39,133 nt of DNA from contig NZ_OPYN01000035.1 in assembly GCF_900277125.1 (NCBI RefSeq), positions 1 through 39,133 on the forward strand, read 5' to 3'. The translations under genes and the position numbers were made by a program. The notes under the pieces are model-generated. The model did not search any database and was not told where the DNA came from. It worked only from the letters and a program-made list of their open reading frames with translations. Below, in pieces: positions 39,118 through 39,133 of this stretch (positions are counted from its first letter, which is position 1; the number at the start of each line of letters is the position of its first letter). Source of the DNA: Pseudomonas inefficax (GTDB taxonomy: Bacteria; Pseudomonadota; Gammaproteobacteria; Pseudomonadales; Pseudomonadaceae).

Positions 39118-39133
39118 TTGACAGCAAATGAGG
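39118..39133 (+). promoter_or_regulatory. Possible third rRNA promoter, cut by the window edge
   Basis: TTGACA at 39118-39123 repeats the -35 pattern of P1 and P2; its -10 would lie beyond 39133. The 16S rRNA gene itself is not in the window. Confidence 0.55.

Overview
The window looks like chromosomal DNA of a Pseudomonas of the P. putida group. The evidence is high GC, the gene order rsmA-pdxA-surA-lptD // amgK-murU, rpe-gph-trpE, trpGDC-crp and argC-erpA-anmK-mepM-tyrS-rrn, an EstP-type GDSL autotransporter between trpE and trpGDC, and many REP palindromes of the kind scattered through P. putida genomes. Almost every gene is a recognisable core gene. The unusual material lies in leader peptides, palindromes and small departures from family norms.

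Layout. 1-523: the 3' end of an IS3-family insertion sequence, inserted in a REP just past rsmA. 555-6472 (minus): lptD-surA-pdxA-rsmA, a tightly overlapping outer-membrane assembly/vitamin B6/rRNA methylation operon. 6603-9059 (plus): amgK-murU-djlA, with MurNAc recycling first. 9186-10178 (minus): a secreted DUF3530 protein whose stop codon lies inside a REP. 10273-13300 (plus): a two-component system with a periplasmic solute-binding-protein-like sensor. 13595-18092 (plus): a polyamine-type ABC importer preceded by a 20-bp palindrome. 18311-21351 (plus): rpe-gph-trpE. 21478-23358 (minus): estP. 23523-26210 (plus): trp leader-trpG-trpD-trpC and a terminator. 26379-27724: a lipoate-ligase-like gene and crp/vfr converging on one CTAG. 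27917-28345 (plus): osmC-like. 28469-32895 (minus): hemJ, nitronate monooxygenase, SDR, HIT, coq7 and DUF2157. 33037-34568 (plus): argC and erpA. 34626-37143 (minus): mepM-anmK. 37357-38556 (plus): tyrS. 38557-39133: no gene, but a terminator, repeats and tandem promoters of an rRNA operon whose genes start beyond the window.

The most interesting regulatory point is the tryptophan region. Both trpE and trpGDC are preceded by near-identical leader peptides ending ARWRWRA-stop. The trpE leader is in frame with, and shares its stop codon with, the phosphoglycolate phosphatase gene gph, so the Gph tail itself can act as the tryptophan sensor. Other points are a histidine kinase/ABC transporter/palindrome cluster, a short-chain dehydrogenase with Gly at the catalytic Ser position, a permease with a large periplasmic insertion, and three of the four enzymes of the MurNAc recycling bypass (AmgK, MurU, AnmK) in one window. 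I found no CRISPR array, tRNA gene, prophage or defence island.
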